A stretch of 64,000 nucleotides of DNA from Roseiarcus sp963823165 (GTDB lineage: Bacteria > Pseudomonadota > Alphaproteobacteria > Rhizobiales > Beijerinckiaceae). The position numbers and the translations under genes were made by a program. The stretch covers positions 273,675-337,674 of the forward strand of contig CAWGKV010000034.1 of assembly GCA_963823165.1 (NCBI GenBank). Reading direction: 5' to 3'. The first letter of the stretch is position 1, and each line of letters starts with the position of its first letter. Under the pieces are notes generated by a model. The model made no database searches and was not told the origin of the DNA. It was given only the letters and a program-made list of their open reading frames with translations. Shown here one piece after another: positions 39,213 through 48,916 of this stretch.

Positions 39213-40264
39213 GGCCGCTGCTCCTTGGGTTTGAGGGCCTCGACCATCCGGTTGACCTCGAGCACCTCGCTCGCCGTGACCGGCAGCGCCGATCCGTCGG
39301 CCAGCGCCCGGTAGGTGCGGCCAAGAAGCTCCCAAAGCCCTTCGTAGGCGCCGGGGCCCTTGAACTTGCGGAGCAGCGTGGCCAGCGCTGCGCGCCGGAT
39401 GGTCTTCCCCTCCTCCAGACCGCTGAAGAAGGGGCGCAGCGGCTTGGGCACGTCGCGAGGCCCGTCGAAGGTGAGCCGTGTCTCGTACAGGTTGGCGGTG
39501 GCCTGCATTCGCTCCCCGTAGACCCGCAGCCAGAAAGCGTCCGGCTGCGAGCTGGCGCTGAAGCCGAGCGCTGCAGTCCCGCGCTCCGCCTCCAAGACGG
39601 CGCGGAACTCGTCGAACGGCAGGACCGAGGGCTTGCGCTTGCTCCAGACCGTATGGGCAGTCCGGTGCGCACCGACGAAGAGGTACGCCAGCGACGCGAG
39701 GTGGGGCAGGAAGTCGGCGATGGCGCCGCCGGCCAGCGTCAGCGCGGGATGCGGCGAGTTGGGGTCGGCGAAACCGCCGGGGCCAAGGATATCGAGGCAG
39801 ATGAACACCTCGACGTGTGTCACCGCCCCGAACTCGCCGGACTCGATTCGCCGAAGAATCTCCTGCGGGGCGTGGTTGAAGACGTAGTTGTAGTCCTCGA
39901 CGAGATGGCGACCGGCGTTCTGGGCGCTTCGGACCAGCGTCTCCAGTTCCTCGAAGGCGGGAGTGGCCGGCTTCTCGACGATGACGTGGGCGCCAGCGTC
40001 GAGCGAATCCAAGGCTAGTCTGAAGTGGGAGGTCGGAGGCGTGGTGACGTGGACGACGTCGGGTCGAGCCTTCTCCAGCATAGCGCGGTGGTCGGTGAAC
40101 CAGGACCGGATGCCGTACCGCTCGGCGGCAGCCTCCGCCGTCGCGGGTGAGAGGTCGCAAATGGCGGCCAACTCGACGCCCGGCAGGGTCTTCAGGCAGG
40201 AGAGGTGCTGTCGGGCGATCTGCCCGGCTCCAATAAGCGCTGCTCTCACGAAGCGGTTCTCCAT
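39209..40264 (-). CDS. Gfo/Idh/MocA family NAD(P)-dependent oxidoreductase
   Basis: A 351-residue protein with an N-terminal Rossmann fold (RAALIGAGQIARQHLSCL), the pattern DVVHVTTPPTSHFRLA, and the family's E-K-P motif in AHVIVEKPATPAFEEL near residue 98. A conserved-type YNYVFNHA and the alpha/beta sheet domain GAVTHVEVFICLDILGPGGF follow. These enzymes oxidise or reduce sugar hydroxyls; with the coupled epimerase it probably makes a modified nucleotide sugar. The start at 40264 falls at the end of the glycosyltransferase remnant upstream. Confidence 0.85.
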   Translation of the reverse strand: MENRFVRAALIGAGQIARQHLSCLKTLPGVELAAICDLSPATAEAAAERYGIRSWFTDHRAMLEKARPDVVHVTTPPTSHFRLALDSLDAGAHVIVEKPATPAFEELETLVRSAQNAGRHLVEDYNYVFNHAPQEILRRIESGEFGAVTHVEVFICLDILGPGGFADPNSPHPALTLAGGAIADFLPHLASLAYLFVGAHRTAHTVWSKRKPSVLPFDEFRAVLEAERGTAALGFSASSQPDAFWLRVYGERMQATANLYETRLTFDGPRDVPKPLRPFFSGLEEGKTIRRAALATLLRKFKGPGAYEGLWELLGRTYRALADGSALPVTASEVLEVNRMVEALKPKEQRP

Positions 40265-41495
40265 GATCCGACGGTAGAAGTCTTCTAGCGCCCCGGGCCG
40301 CCTCGCTCCAGCTATACCGGTCTACCGCGAGCTGCCTCGCGGACTGGCCGATGCGCGCCGCCAGGCCGGGCTCGGCCAGCAGGCGGACTACGGCGTCGGC
40401 GAAGGCCGCGGGCTCATCCTCGATGAGGATGTCGCGCCCGGGGACCGCCTCGATTCCCTCGGCGCCCAGCGTGGTCGAGACGATGGCCTTCCCCATGGCC
40501 ATGGCCTCGACGATCTTGAGGCGGGTGCCGCCGCCCAGCCGCAGCGGCACCACCACGGCCGCGGCCGCCGCAAGGTGCGGCCGCAGGTCCGGAACGAAGC
40601 CCGTCAGCTCGACCCGAGGCCCGGCCAGCGCCAGCAGCGACGGTGGCGGCCGGCCGCCGATAATCTTAAGGCGCGCCTCGGGGTGCGCTTCGGCGATGCG
40701 CGGCCAGATATCCTGCACAAAATGGACCACGGCGTCGATATTGGGGACGGTGGAGAGGAGCCCGAAATAGACCACCGTTCGCCCGTCGGGCGGCGGGATC
40801 CGTGGGGCGCGGCTGATAATATTCGACGTCTGCGGCGTTGGGAATGACCGCCGTGCGAACGCCGGGCGCCTCGTCAAGCAAGCGCCGTTCATCCGCGTCG
40901 CTGCACAGGTAGACCCCGTCGGCATCGCGATAGGTCGCCCAGCTCCTCTCGCCGAAGTTTGCGCCAGTTCGCCGCCGCGTAGAGGCGACGGCCCAGGTTG
41001 CCGCCGGCGCGGGCGAACTGCCGCGCCAAGTCGTAGGCGATCTCGTGCGAGTCGACGACCACGGGCGGGAGCTTGCTGCGCCGGGCGGAGCCTGGCGCAG
41101 GTCGTAGCGGCCAAGATATGGGAACTCGAGGTTGACGACGTCAAAACGCTGGGCGCGGAGGATCCGATTCAGGGTCCGCTGCAGCGCCGGCAGCGTGACC
41201 CGCAGCCGCTCGAAGCTCCGGGTCGAGGCCAGGGACCGGACCTGCAGCAGCCGCTTGGCGAAGGCCTTCCCGACCCCAGGGGTTGGGGACCAGCACCACC
41301 TCGCGGCAATAGAGCCTGCATGGCCCGGCGGCACTCATCGGCGTCGAACTCGTCATCGACCAGCATCGCGGCCGTCACATCGTGGCGCCGCGCCAGCTGG
41401 GTAATGAGCCCATGCACTCGCGCCTGGGCGCCAAAGCGCGGAGGGCTGGCCGGTATCGGTGAAACGTAGAGGATATTGAGGCGTTCTGGGCTCAT
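40262..41495 (-). pseudogene. Glycosyltransferase family 4, multiply frameshifted
   Basis: Pieces in three frames form one GT-B enzyme: MSPERLNILYVSPIPASPP, LVDDEFDADECRRAMQ, CREVVLVPNPWG, KRLLQVRSLAS, VNLEFPYLGRYDLRQAPPG, VVVDSHEIAYDLARQFARA, YLCSDADERRLLDEAPGV, PNAADVEYYQP, TVVYFGLLSTVPNIDAVVHF and GGTRLKIVEAMAMGKAIVST with the donor-site glutamate. At least five frame changes are needed between 41350 and 40290, so the gene as written is dead. The 3' end is uncertain because the last frame runs into the oxidoreductase start. It may be decayed or badly sequenced. Confidence 0.7.
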
Positions 41496-41527
41496 CGACA
41501 GGAAAACCTTTGGCCCGGACGGCCGAT

Positions 41528-43469
41528 TCAGCGGAAAACGCGGTTGCGGTGGCACCATCGGATGAAGACGTATACCGACCAAACCCGCGACCAATACATG
41601 CCGGGCGCCCCGTCGAGGAAGGCGCGCCAGAGCCGCTCCACCGCTGCGGGGTCGAGCCCGACTGGAGCGATAGCCTGCGGGTCCCGCAGGGTCTGGTCCA
41701 TGGCGTCCTTCAGGCCGCGCCGGATCCAGCGATCGAACGGCAGCACAAATCCGCTCTTGGGCCGCTCGAACAGCGCCGGGTCAAGGCCGCGCAGACCGAT
41801 GCGCCGCAGCATAGCCTTCTGGCCCAGTGGCCGGTAGCGCGCTTGATCCGGCAGGCGATCCACGCTCTCGAGGAGGACCTGGTCCACCAGCGGCACCCGC
41901 TGCTCCAGCGAGCAGGCCATGCTGGCGACGTCGTTGTCACGCAGCAGCCGCTCGCCGAGGAAAAGCCGCTGCTCCATGACGCTGATGGCCGAAAGCGGCG
42001 TGCGGTCCCGGGTCTCGGCGACGATTCGCTGCCGCATAGCCGCGGGCAGGCCGTCGGCCAGCGCCTCCGCAAAGCCTGGCGCCAGGAGCTCCTGCTGAAA
42101 TCCGGGCAGGAAGAGCGCATAGGCAAGCTGGTAGAGCGCCAGCAGATCATCGCCGTGACGGACCATCTCGGGAAGTTTGGCCCAACGGGTCTGAGGCGGC
42201 ACCGCCCCGCCGGAGCGTCGCAAAGGCCAGGTGGCCAGCCTCGCCGCGGCAATCTGCAGGCTTCGCGGCGCCCAGGCGGCGCGCCGTGACCAGCGGTGCA
42301 GCACCGGCAGATCGCGGTAGGAGGTGTAGCCTCCGAAGAGCTCGTCGCCGCCCGTGCCCGACAGAGCGACGGTGAACCCGGCCTCGCGAATGGCGCGCGA
42401 AATGTAGTAGGCGTTAAGCCCGTCGAAGGTCGGCTGGTCCAGGCTGTCGAGCGCCGCTTCCAGGTTCTCGACGAAGCACGCCTCCGTCAGCACCACCTCG
42501 TGGTGCTGGGTCCCGATGGCGGCGGCGATCCGCCTCGCGATGGGCCCCTCATTCAGTTCATCCTCCTCGAAGGCCAGTGTGAAGGTGTGGACCGGGCTCT
42601 GGGCCGCGAGCTGCGCCAGATTGGCGACGGCTGACGAGTCCACGCCGCTGGAGAGTAAGACCGCCAGGGGCACGTCACTGGCGAGGTGAAGCCTCAGCCC
42701 CTCCTCCAGGACGGCGGCCAGACTGTGCTCGTCCGCGATCGGATCGGCTGCGCGGTCGGGGATGCGCCAGAAGTCCTGCTGGCGAATCTCGTTGCCCTCG
42801 CCGTCGAACTCGAGCAGCCGGCCCGGCCAGAGCAGTTCGACGCCTTTGACGGCGGCGCCGGGGCCGATCACGAAGCCGTTCCACACGCTGCTGGCCACGG
42901 CCTGCGGGTCGAGGCGAGGCGAGCCGAGCAGGCCGGAAGCGAGCAGCGCGCGAAGCTCCGAGGCGAAGGCCAACGACCAGCCCGCATCCGGATCCGAACG
43001 ACCGCGCTAGGTAGAGAGGCTTGATTCCCAAGGGATCCCTGGCCAGCAGGAGCCGGCGCTCCTTGGGGTCCCAGCAGGCGAAGGCGAACATGCCGCGGAG
43101 CCAGGCTACTGCGTCTGGCCCGTGCAGGCCAAGGGCCCGGAGCATGACGGCCGTGTCGCCGGTAGAGCGCAGCTCCTGCGCCTCGGCACCCAGGCGCCGC
43201 CGAAGGTCGCGGAAATTGTAGATCTCGCCGTTGAAGACGATCACGTGCCCGGTCACCGGGTCCACCATGGGCTGGGCGCCGGCGGGCGAGAGGTCGAGGA
43301 TAGAAAGACGGCGATGAGCGAGTAGCGCGCCCCAGCCGCGAGAGTCCGGCGCGGAGACCCAAGTCCCGCTGGCGTCCGGGCCGCGGTGGACCATCGCATC
43401 GTTCATCCGCTTCAGCGCGGCGCGGTTGAGGTTGTCCAGCCGCCCGATGATTCCGGCGACGCCACACAT
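41528..43469 (-). CDS. asnB: Asparagine synthase (glutamine-hydrolysing) family protein (frameshift near 42990)
   Basis: About 646 residues after removal of one base. The N-terminal class II glutaminase domain starts MCGVAGIIGRLDN with nucleophile Cys2 and has RRLSILDLSPAGAQPM and VFNGEIYNFRDLR. The frame breaks after KPLYLARS; deleting one T gives LARSSDPDAGWSLAFASEL. The C-terminal synthetase domain has the ATP pyrophosphatase loop AVLLSSGVDSSA and ALSGTGGDELFGGY. In polysaccharide loci this subgroup amidates uronic acids or other carboxylates rather than supplying asparagine; that role is inferred from context. Confidence 0.85.
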
Positions 43470-43802
43470 CGAGTAGGCCCCCTTTTAAACGCGCCCTGCT
43501 GCACGGTCCCCGCGGTCAGGAAAGGCGGAGCACCGATGTCGCTACAATAAAGCAGCTTCGCGGCGCAGGAACAAGCGGCGCGTCAGGCGCGAGATATCTT
43601 GTTTTCGGCCGAACAGGGAACTTCATTCCCTGCTCGGCCGAATAAAGCCCCTGTTGCCGCTCGGGGAAATTCCCCGGAACCATATTAGATACTGCATTCC
43701 CTGCATTAGAAACTGCATTCCCTGCTCGCATTTTTGTTTTACCTATGGCCAAAGTCTATCGCGAAATCCGCATGCGGGTGCGCACCTAGAGCCGCACTCC
43801 AC
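43470..43802. other. Intergenic region rich in TTCCCTG repeats
   Basis: About 330 bases upstream of asnB. It contains several TTCCCTG(C) copies, including near-duplicates ACTGCATTCCCTGC at about 43684-43697 and 43702-43715, and the hairpin at 43608-43638. No gene is supported. Confidence 0.6.
43608..43638. repeat. Inverted repeat with TTCCCTG arms
   Basis: GCCGAACAGGGAA and TTCCCTGCTCGGC face each other across CTTCA, giving a 13-bp stem with one mismatch. The same arm motif recurs at 3680-3730 and near 4881. It is probably a dispersed extragenic palindrome; no T-run follows it. Confidence 0.75.
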
Positions 43803-45026
43803 TTAAAGCCGCTGAAAAGCGGAGGCTTTAGCCGCAACTCCCGGCCCGTATTTGCGTCTGAGCTGTCTAAAATACCGGTCGACGAAACGGTCGACAGCGG
43901 CAGCATAGGCAATCGAGATCAGAAGAGCGGTCGGGAAGAGGATGAAGGATTTGGCCGCCACAGCTGGAAGTTGTTTTGCAATCAATCCGATCAACACAAA
44001 ATGAATTAAGTAAATCGAATATGAATACGTGCCAAGAGTTACCAGCCACGATAAATTGAGCTTCTGGAAAACTTTATTGTCGGAAAATCTGACCGCAAAA
44101 TAAAAGAGCGGCATCAAGGCGAGCCCCTGAATGCTGTATCGAAACGTTTCTCGGAACGACGGATCGCGATAGATTAAAGTCAAGAGCAACGTGCATGCGC
44201 CGCCCGCCGAAACGGCCCACTCAACGAGGGACATTGGGCTCGGCCGATACATCTGCCGCTGAGATTTCATGAAGACAGCCAGAATACACCCGTAAATAAT
44301 CAAGTCAATGCGCGTGTCCGAAGCGTAATAAGTTCGTTCGGTGACAAAACCCTGCGACTGCACAAGATGAATGCGCCAAGCGAGAACGATCAAACAGCCA
44401 AAGACGAGCAATGTGCCGATTGTGCGGGGCCGAAGAGCGTAACCCAGCATCAGGGTCATCAAGAGTGGGTAAAAAATATAGAAGTGCTCCTCGACCGCAA
44501 GGGACCAAAGGGTGCCTGTACCGTCTGGGATCGTGTTACCCGGATCGAAAAACAAGCCATAGTAATTAGCGAAGTATAACAGTTGTGCTGCCAGTCCCGT
44601 AGCGGTAATGCCACCAGACAGCAACCTGGCGTATGCCAGTGCATAGGCGATCGCCAGGGTGACGAGTAAAGGGGGCATCAATCTAAAGGCGCGGCGGGTG
44701 TAGAAATTCAAAATATTGATTCCGCCAGTCCGTTCATGCTCGGTCAGCATGAGCGTCGTGATCAAGTACCCGCTAAGGAAGAAGAAGATGGTGACTCCAA
44801 GGCCGCCGGGCACGAGGTCCTCGAGGCCAGAGTGGCCTAACACAACAATCAGCACCGAAATAGCCCGAATGCCATCCAGTGAGGGAATGACTTCAAGTCG
44901 CTGGGAGTGCGCGTCGCTCTTACGTGTGGCCACTTCATGCGTCTGAGCGGCGCTGCGGCCAGACACGGCCTGTGCCCAACGAGCGAAGCTAGAAGGCCGC
45001 GCCGGAATTCGTTCAGCGTGGTTCAT
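43803..45026 (-). CDS. Acyltransferase family 3 (OafA/ExoZ-like)
   Basis: A complete 407-residue integral membrane acyltransferase. After a 50-residue N-terminal tail come VIPSLDGIRAISVLIVVLGHS (conserved D-G-x-R and the catalytic-type histidine), GVTIFFFLSGYLITTLML, NFYTRRAFRLMPPLLV and GTGTLWSLAVEEHFYIFYPL, then eight or so further helices. It probably O-acetylates the exported polysaccharide. Base composition is lower in GC than the flanking genes. Its start overlaps the stop of the upstream glycosyltransferase by four bases, so they are coupled. Confidence 0.88.
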   Translation of the reverse strand: MNHAERIPARPSSFARWAQAVSGRSAAQTHEVATRKSDAHSQRLEVIPSLDGIRAISVLIVVLGHSGLEDLVPGGLGVTIFFFLSGYLITTLMLTEHERTGGINILNFYTRRAFRLMPPLLVTLAIAYALAYARLLSGGITATGLAAQLLYFANYYGLFFDPGNTIPDGTGTLWSLAVEEHFYIFYPLLMTLMLGYALRPRTIGTLLVFGCLIVLAWRIHLVQSQGFVTERTYYASDTRIDLIIYGCILAVFMKSQRQMYRPSPMSLVEWAVSAGGACTLLLTLIYRDPSFRETFRYSIQGLALMPLFYFAVRFSDNKVFQKLNLSWLVTLGTYSYSIYLIHFVLIGLIAKQLPAVAAKSFILFPTALLISIAYAAAVDRFVDRYFRQLRRKYGPGVAAKASAFQRL

Positions 45027-45973
45027 CGGGACTCAACGGGGTGGTGGTTTGCACGCCAAAATAGGGCCCGCTCGGCGTTGATCCGAGCCGTAGCGGCCCG
45101 CTTGCCCATACGCAGGCAGGCGTGTTGGTAGGAACGGAGGAAACGCCTGAACTCGGGATCATCGTAGCGCGGTAGGCGCTTGAGCCAGCTCCCGAGGTAG
45201 CCCCACAGCATGGCCACGCTTCCGATGAACACCGGGTAAGCGGGCAGGTGATAGATGACCACCGCCAAGTAATAGAGGGGCGACGTGCCCATGAAGTATT
45301 GGCCAAATCCTTTGCGAAGCCTTCCCGTCCAAATGCCTTTTTGGCTGGCGCCTTGCGGGCGCAGGTGGACGAAGCGGAGCGGCTCGAGATCGAGGCTCTC
45401 GGCGATCCAGCCGAGCATGCGGGCCCTATGGCAGTCGATGCCGTCCCACATCACCTGACGCACGAAGCCGCCGATCTCCTGAAAACAAGCGACCTGGTAG
45501 AACTTGGTCATGCCGACCGACATTTCGTCCCCGCAGACCTCCGGAACCAGTGCGCCGCTCTGCGGATGGACGAACCAGGGCTTTCCGGAGGTTGTCCCAA
45601 CGCGCGGATCGTTCTCCATCCGCTGCATCAGCAACTCGAAATAGCGAGCTGGCAGCTCCAGATCTGTGTCCAGTTTGCAGAGATAGTCGAAATCCTCCAG
45701 GAGCACCGTTTGCAGGCCAGCATAGAAGGCCTCGATAACGCCCGGCCCCACCTGCCGGCGGCCGCGATCGGTGCGCCGCACCACGCGGAGGTATGGCAGT
45801 CGGCGAGCGTACTCCTCAAGTATGGCTGAGGTTTCGTCGGTCGATCCGTCGTCGACGACCACCCACGCCTCAGGTTGCACCGACTGCGCCGCCACACTGT
45901 CGAGCGTGTGGCGAAGGTACCGGGCCTCGTCCCGGCAAGGCGAGATCAGCAGGTAGCGTCGCGAGGGACTCAC
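45023..45973 (-). CDS. Glycosyltransferase family 2
   Basis: A 316-residue inverting GT-A enzyme. It begins RRYLLISPCRDEARYLRHTLDS, then AWVVVDDGSTDETSAIL with the nucleotide-binding Asp-Asp, and the metal motif region LCKLDTDLEL (D-x-D near residue 105). A C-terminal hydrophobic stretch PLYYLAVVIYHLPAYPVF may attach it to the membrane. It is coupled to the acyltransferase downstream. It probably extends the polysaccharide repeat; the donor is not predictable. Confidence 0.88.
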   Translation of the reverse strand: MSPSRRYLLISPCRDEARYLRHTLDSVAAQSVQPEAWVVVDDGSTDETSAILEEYARRLPYLRVVRRTDRGRRQVGPGVIEAFYAGLQTVLLEDFDYLCKLDTDLELPARYFELLMQRMENDPRVGTTSGKPWFVHPQSGALVPEVCGDEMSVGMTKFYQVACFQEIGGFVRQVMWDGIDCHRARMLGWIAESLDLEPLRFVHLRPQGASQKGIWTGRLRKGFGQYFMGTSPLYYLAVVIYHLPAYPVFIGSVAMLWGYLGSWLKRLPRYDDPEFRRFLRSYQHACLRMGKRAATARINAERALFWRANHHPVESR

Positions 45974-46124
45974 GGGGAAAAGCTCAATGAAGGAAATAGC
46001 ACCGGCTCGCAGAGGCTGGCAACCGCCTCCTGTTTCCGGCTCTTCGGCTCTGCCGGATACAGCCCCTGACCGCGGCGCCAGGTGCGGCGTTTCGCTTCAT
46101 CCAGACGTCGTGTCGAGCCCAGTT

Positions 46125-48434
46125 TCATACGTTGCCGTAGTACTTGGCGATGGAGCGGTACTGTTGGCCGCCGCCATAACCCGGCAGCTGCTTTAATTCG
46201 ACCTTGTTGAACACGATGCCGGCGACGCGATTCGCCTCCTGCCCCAAAAGCCTGAAAGCTTCATTGATGCTTGCGCGCGGCGTCCGCCACCACTCCACGA
46301 TTACCAAGATCTTGTCTGTGACGGTTGCGAGGGCGAGCCCATCCACGACCGGGAGCAAGGGCGGAGCGTCCATCACGATATAGTCGAAATCACTCCGCAG
46401 CACGGCGATCAGGTCCAGCATGCCCTGAGACATCAGCAAGTCGGCCGCGTTTGGCGTCATGGAGCCCGCGGTGATCAAATGAATCTTTGTAACCGGGTCT
46501 TCGGCGATGACATCTTCGAGTCTCGCAGTGCCATGAAGTAACTCGGACAAGCCCGGCCCGTCGCTGCGACGGAGTCTTCGGAGTGCTTCTGAGGTCGAGC
46601 GCATGCGCAAGTCGCAGTCGAGCAATATGGTTCTCTTGCCGGAGCTGGCGCTGGAAGCAGCGAGCAACATAGCGGCGGTCGACTTGCCTTCGCCTGGGAT
46701 CGCCGAGGTAATTAAAATGACCTTTGGATTGGCGCTCGAAAGCTCGAGGCTGACCCGCATCGCATGCACAGCCTCGCTTAAGTGAGAGAAAGGCTCTCTG
46801 GCCATTGTGTGTAATAGCTGAAAATAGGCAACGCCGCGGGTTTTCCGTTGCGACACCAAGGGAATAAAACCCACGACCGGCAGGCCGAACGATTGCTCGA
46901 TCTCCATACTGGTCTTGACGCCGGGCCTAAAATATTCCAGCAGGAAGACGAGCAGCAGACCGCCCCCCAAACCCGCCATCCCGCCAAGCGCATAAAATTT
47001 CATCCGACTTGTACTCGGACTCCTAGGAAGCGTAGCCGGAGAAACGATCCGTGCACTTGTATATTGCATTTCAACACGCTCCGCGACATCATTGTACTGA
47101 GCGAGATATACATCGTAAACTTTTCGATCTTCGTCGGCCTCGCGCTGGAGTTGCTGCAACTTCAGATAGGTTTCCGAACTGAGATTCGCGGTTAGGTTAT
47201 GGAGGTTCGCCTCCAGCGATTGTTCCCGCCGCGCGGCGATATCGTAAGCGTTCTTCATAATGCCAAGGATGTGCTCCGCCTCGGCGTTGATCTGCTTGTT
47301 GACGTCGGCAAGCGCCGCACGATCAGAGATAACCTGCGGGTTATGCTCACCCATCTTATTTTGCAGGCTCGCGAGGCTCCAACCCAATTCCATCTTTTTT
47401 CGACGCAGCTCCGCGAGCGAAGTGGATGCGGTGAGTTCAGGGATACTGTCGATGTCGCCGTTGGCGTCGATAACGTTACGAGCCTGTTCGAGGTGGGCAC
47501 GCCTGTCGTTGACCTCTTCGCGGGCTTTCATGAGCTCGGTATTCAGGTCGCCAATCTGCTGCTCTTTGATTTTAACGGATTCGGTGTCACGGATGCCGCT
47601 CTCGACCGTCAATTTGTCTATCGAGGCCTGAGTTTTCGAAATGCGCGACTGCAGATCCGCGGTGCGACTCCTCAACCAGGTAGCGACGTGGTCTAGGGCT
47701 TCCTGCCGCGCTTCTCGCTGGCTCGCCAAATAATCGTCTGCGATCCTCGACGCCAAGCGCCGCGCTTGGACCGGATCCCGTGACGTGGCAGAAACAAAAA
47801 TGATGTAGGACTGTTGCCAAACCTCCACTCTCTTAAGCAACTCATCAGCCGCCCAATCCAGCTTTTCCGCCTTTTCCTCCGCAGCACCAATGCTTTGCCC
47901 GCTGTTGTCACCGGCTAGGCCCTGGGCGGGGACACCAAATCGTTCCGCCAAATCCGCGATTCTCTGCCGTTTGGCAATTCCAAGCCGTTCAGCCAAATCC
48001 GCGGTTGCATGCGCCACGCTTTGAAGCCATTCCGCCATACTCGGGATTCGATGCGGTTGGAACTCCGGGTCCCTGTCCAGGCCCAACTCGCTGGCGACGC
48101 GCAACGCGACCGATTTGGACCTGAGGACGTTGATTTCGGTGTCCATCGCCTCGTTGCCGAGGGCGTCTACGAAGGGGGAGATAGGTTTCTGGACCGTGGT
48201 GTCAATTTGTCGTTGCGGATCGTAGACGAGTATCTCTACCGTTGATTTATATCGTAATGGCAGGAGCTTTACCACGCCGTATGTTGCTACCGATACGCAC
48301 AACGCTATGGCGGTGACGAGCTTCCAACGGCGCAGCACGCCTCGCAAAATTGCAAGCAAGTCCATCGACGGAGCCTGCGCGCTGCCCATATCATCGACGT
48401 ACTCGATTGGCGCTGCGGGAACCTTGTTCAGCAA
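46125..48434 (-). CDS. Polysaccharide co-polymerase/tyrosine autokinase (Wzc/ExoP type)
   Basis: A 769-residue inner-membrane protein controlling chain length and export. N-terminal Wzz domain with transmembrane helix 1 near residues 40-57 and helix 2 near 475-497, separated by a long periplasmic coiled-coil part. The cytoplasmic kinase domain has Walker A AIPGEGKSTAAM near 580, Walker A' ILLDCDLR and Walker B YIVMDAPPLLPV near 685. The short C-terminal tyrosine cluster ends QQYRSIAKYYGNV. The start is TTG 48434 with AAGGAG upstream. Domain order is that of proteobacterial fused BY-kinases. Confidence 0.92.
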   Translation of the reverse strand: MLNKVPAAPIEYVDDMGSAQAPSMDLLAILRGVLRRWKLVTAIALCVSVATYGVVKLLPLRYKSTVEILVYDPQRQIDTTVQKPISPFVDALGNEAMDTEINVLRSKSVALRVASELGLDRDPEFQPHRIPSMAEWLQSVAHATADLAERLGIAKRQRIADLAERFGVPAQGLAGDNSGQSIGAAEEKAEKLDWAADELLKRVEVWQQSYIIFVSATSRDPVQARRLASRIADDYLASQREARQEALDHVATWLRSRTADLQSRISKTQASIDKLTVESGIRDTESVKIKEQQIGDLNTELMKAREEVNDRRAHLEQARNVIDANGDIDSIPELTASTSLAELRRKKMELGWSLASLQNKMGEHNPQVISDRAALADVNKQINAEAEHILGIMKNAYDIAARREQSLEANLHNLTANLSSETYLKLQQLQREADEDRKVYDVYLAQYNDVAERVEMQYTSARIVSPATLPRSPSTSRMKFYALGGMAGLGGGLLLVFLLEYFRPGVKTSMEIEQSFGLPVVGFIPLVSQRKTRGVAYFQLLHTMAREPFSHLSEAVHAMRVSLELSSANPKVILITSAIPGEGKSTAAMLLAASSASSGKRTILLDCDLRMRSTSEALRRLRRSDGPGLSELLHGTARLEDVIAEDPVTKIHLITAGSMTPNAADLLMSQGMLDLIAVLRSDFDYIVMDAPPLLPVVDGLALATVTDKILVIVEWWRTPRASINEAFRLLGQEANRVAGIVFNKVELKQLPGYGGGQQYRSIAKYYGNV

Positions 48435-48442
48435 AGGCTTTA

Positions 48443-48916
48443 CTACTCCTTCCCTTTTTGGTCGCTACTTCGAACTCTAGATTGGTAGGCGGGCATGCGG
48501 ACGAGACCCTCTTTTGAATCGAGCCACCGCACGCTGCCCCACTTTGGGTGAAAGAACGCTTCACCCACTAAGAGCTTTAGTTCAATCTTCCGTCCGACAA
48601 GCGAAACCGCGACCCGCTGCGCTCGGGGCGCAAACGGCTCTGGCCTTGCTCGATAACGAAAACCTCCCCTCACAAGAACGCCAGTCCCCTGACGCCTTGG
48701 GAGCCGAAACCGATCTGTCCGTCGTGGCTTGCGCCCACGCTGGCGCAACTCCATCGTCACAGTGCCATGCCGGTTAATTCTCGTCAAGCTTTTTAGCAAC
48801 CCTGTTGGTTGTGTCCGGGTGACTTTGCGGGCCCGCGCATCCAGAAGGGCGCTACGGCGCTCGGCGGATACAACTAGGTCTACCAGGGGCAACGTGCTCG
48901 CCCGCAGCACCGTCAT
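48443..48916 (-). CDS. Hypothetical protein upstream of the tyrosine kinase gene
   Basis: About 157 residues, very basic, with GTVTMELRQRGRKPRRTDRF and a tail containing GEAFFHPKWGSVRWLDSKEG. No family recognised. Its stop lies eight bases before the TTG of the kinase gene, within that gene's ribosome-binding region, which suggests coupling and supports it being real. The proposed ATG at 48914-48916 overlaps the IS630 transposase stop, so the native start was probably replaced or cut off by the IS insertion. Confidence 0.38.
   Translation of the reverse strand: MTVLRASTLPLVDLVVSAERRSALLDARARKVTRTQPTGLLKSLTRINRHGTVTMELRQRGRKPRRTDRFRLPRRQGTGVLVRGGFRYRARPEPFAPRAQRVAVSLVGRKIELKLLVGEAFFHPKWGSVRWLDSKEGLVRMPAYQSRVRSSDQKGKE

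Noticed and set aside
38175..41144. A single 989-codon open frame that could be read as a giant fusion of glycosyltransferase and epimerase
   Set aside because: Its middle is an out-of-frame reading of the oxidoreductase gene; the two ends belong to different genes that happen to share a frame.
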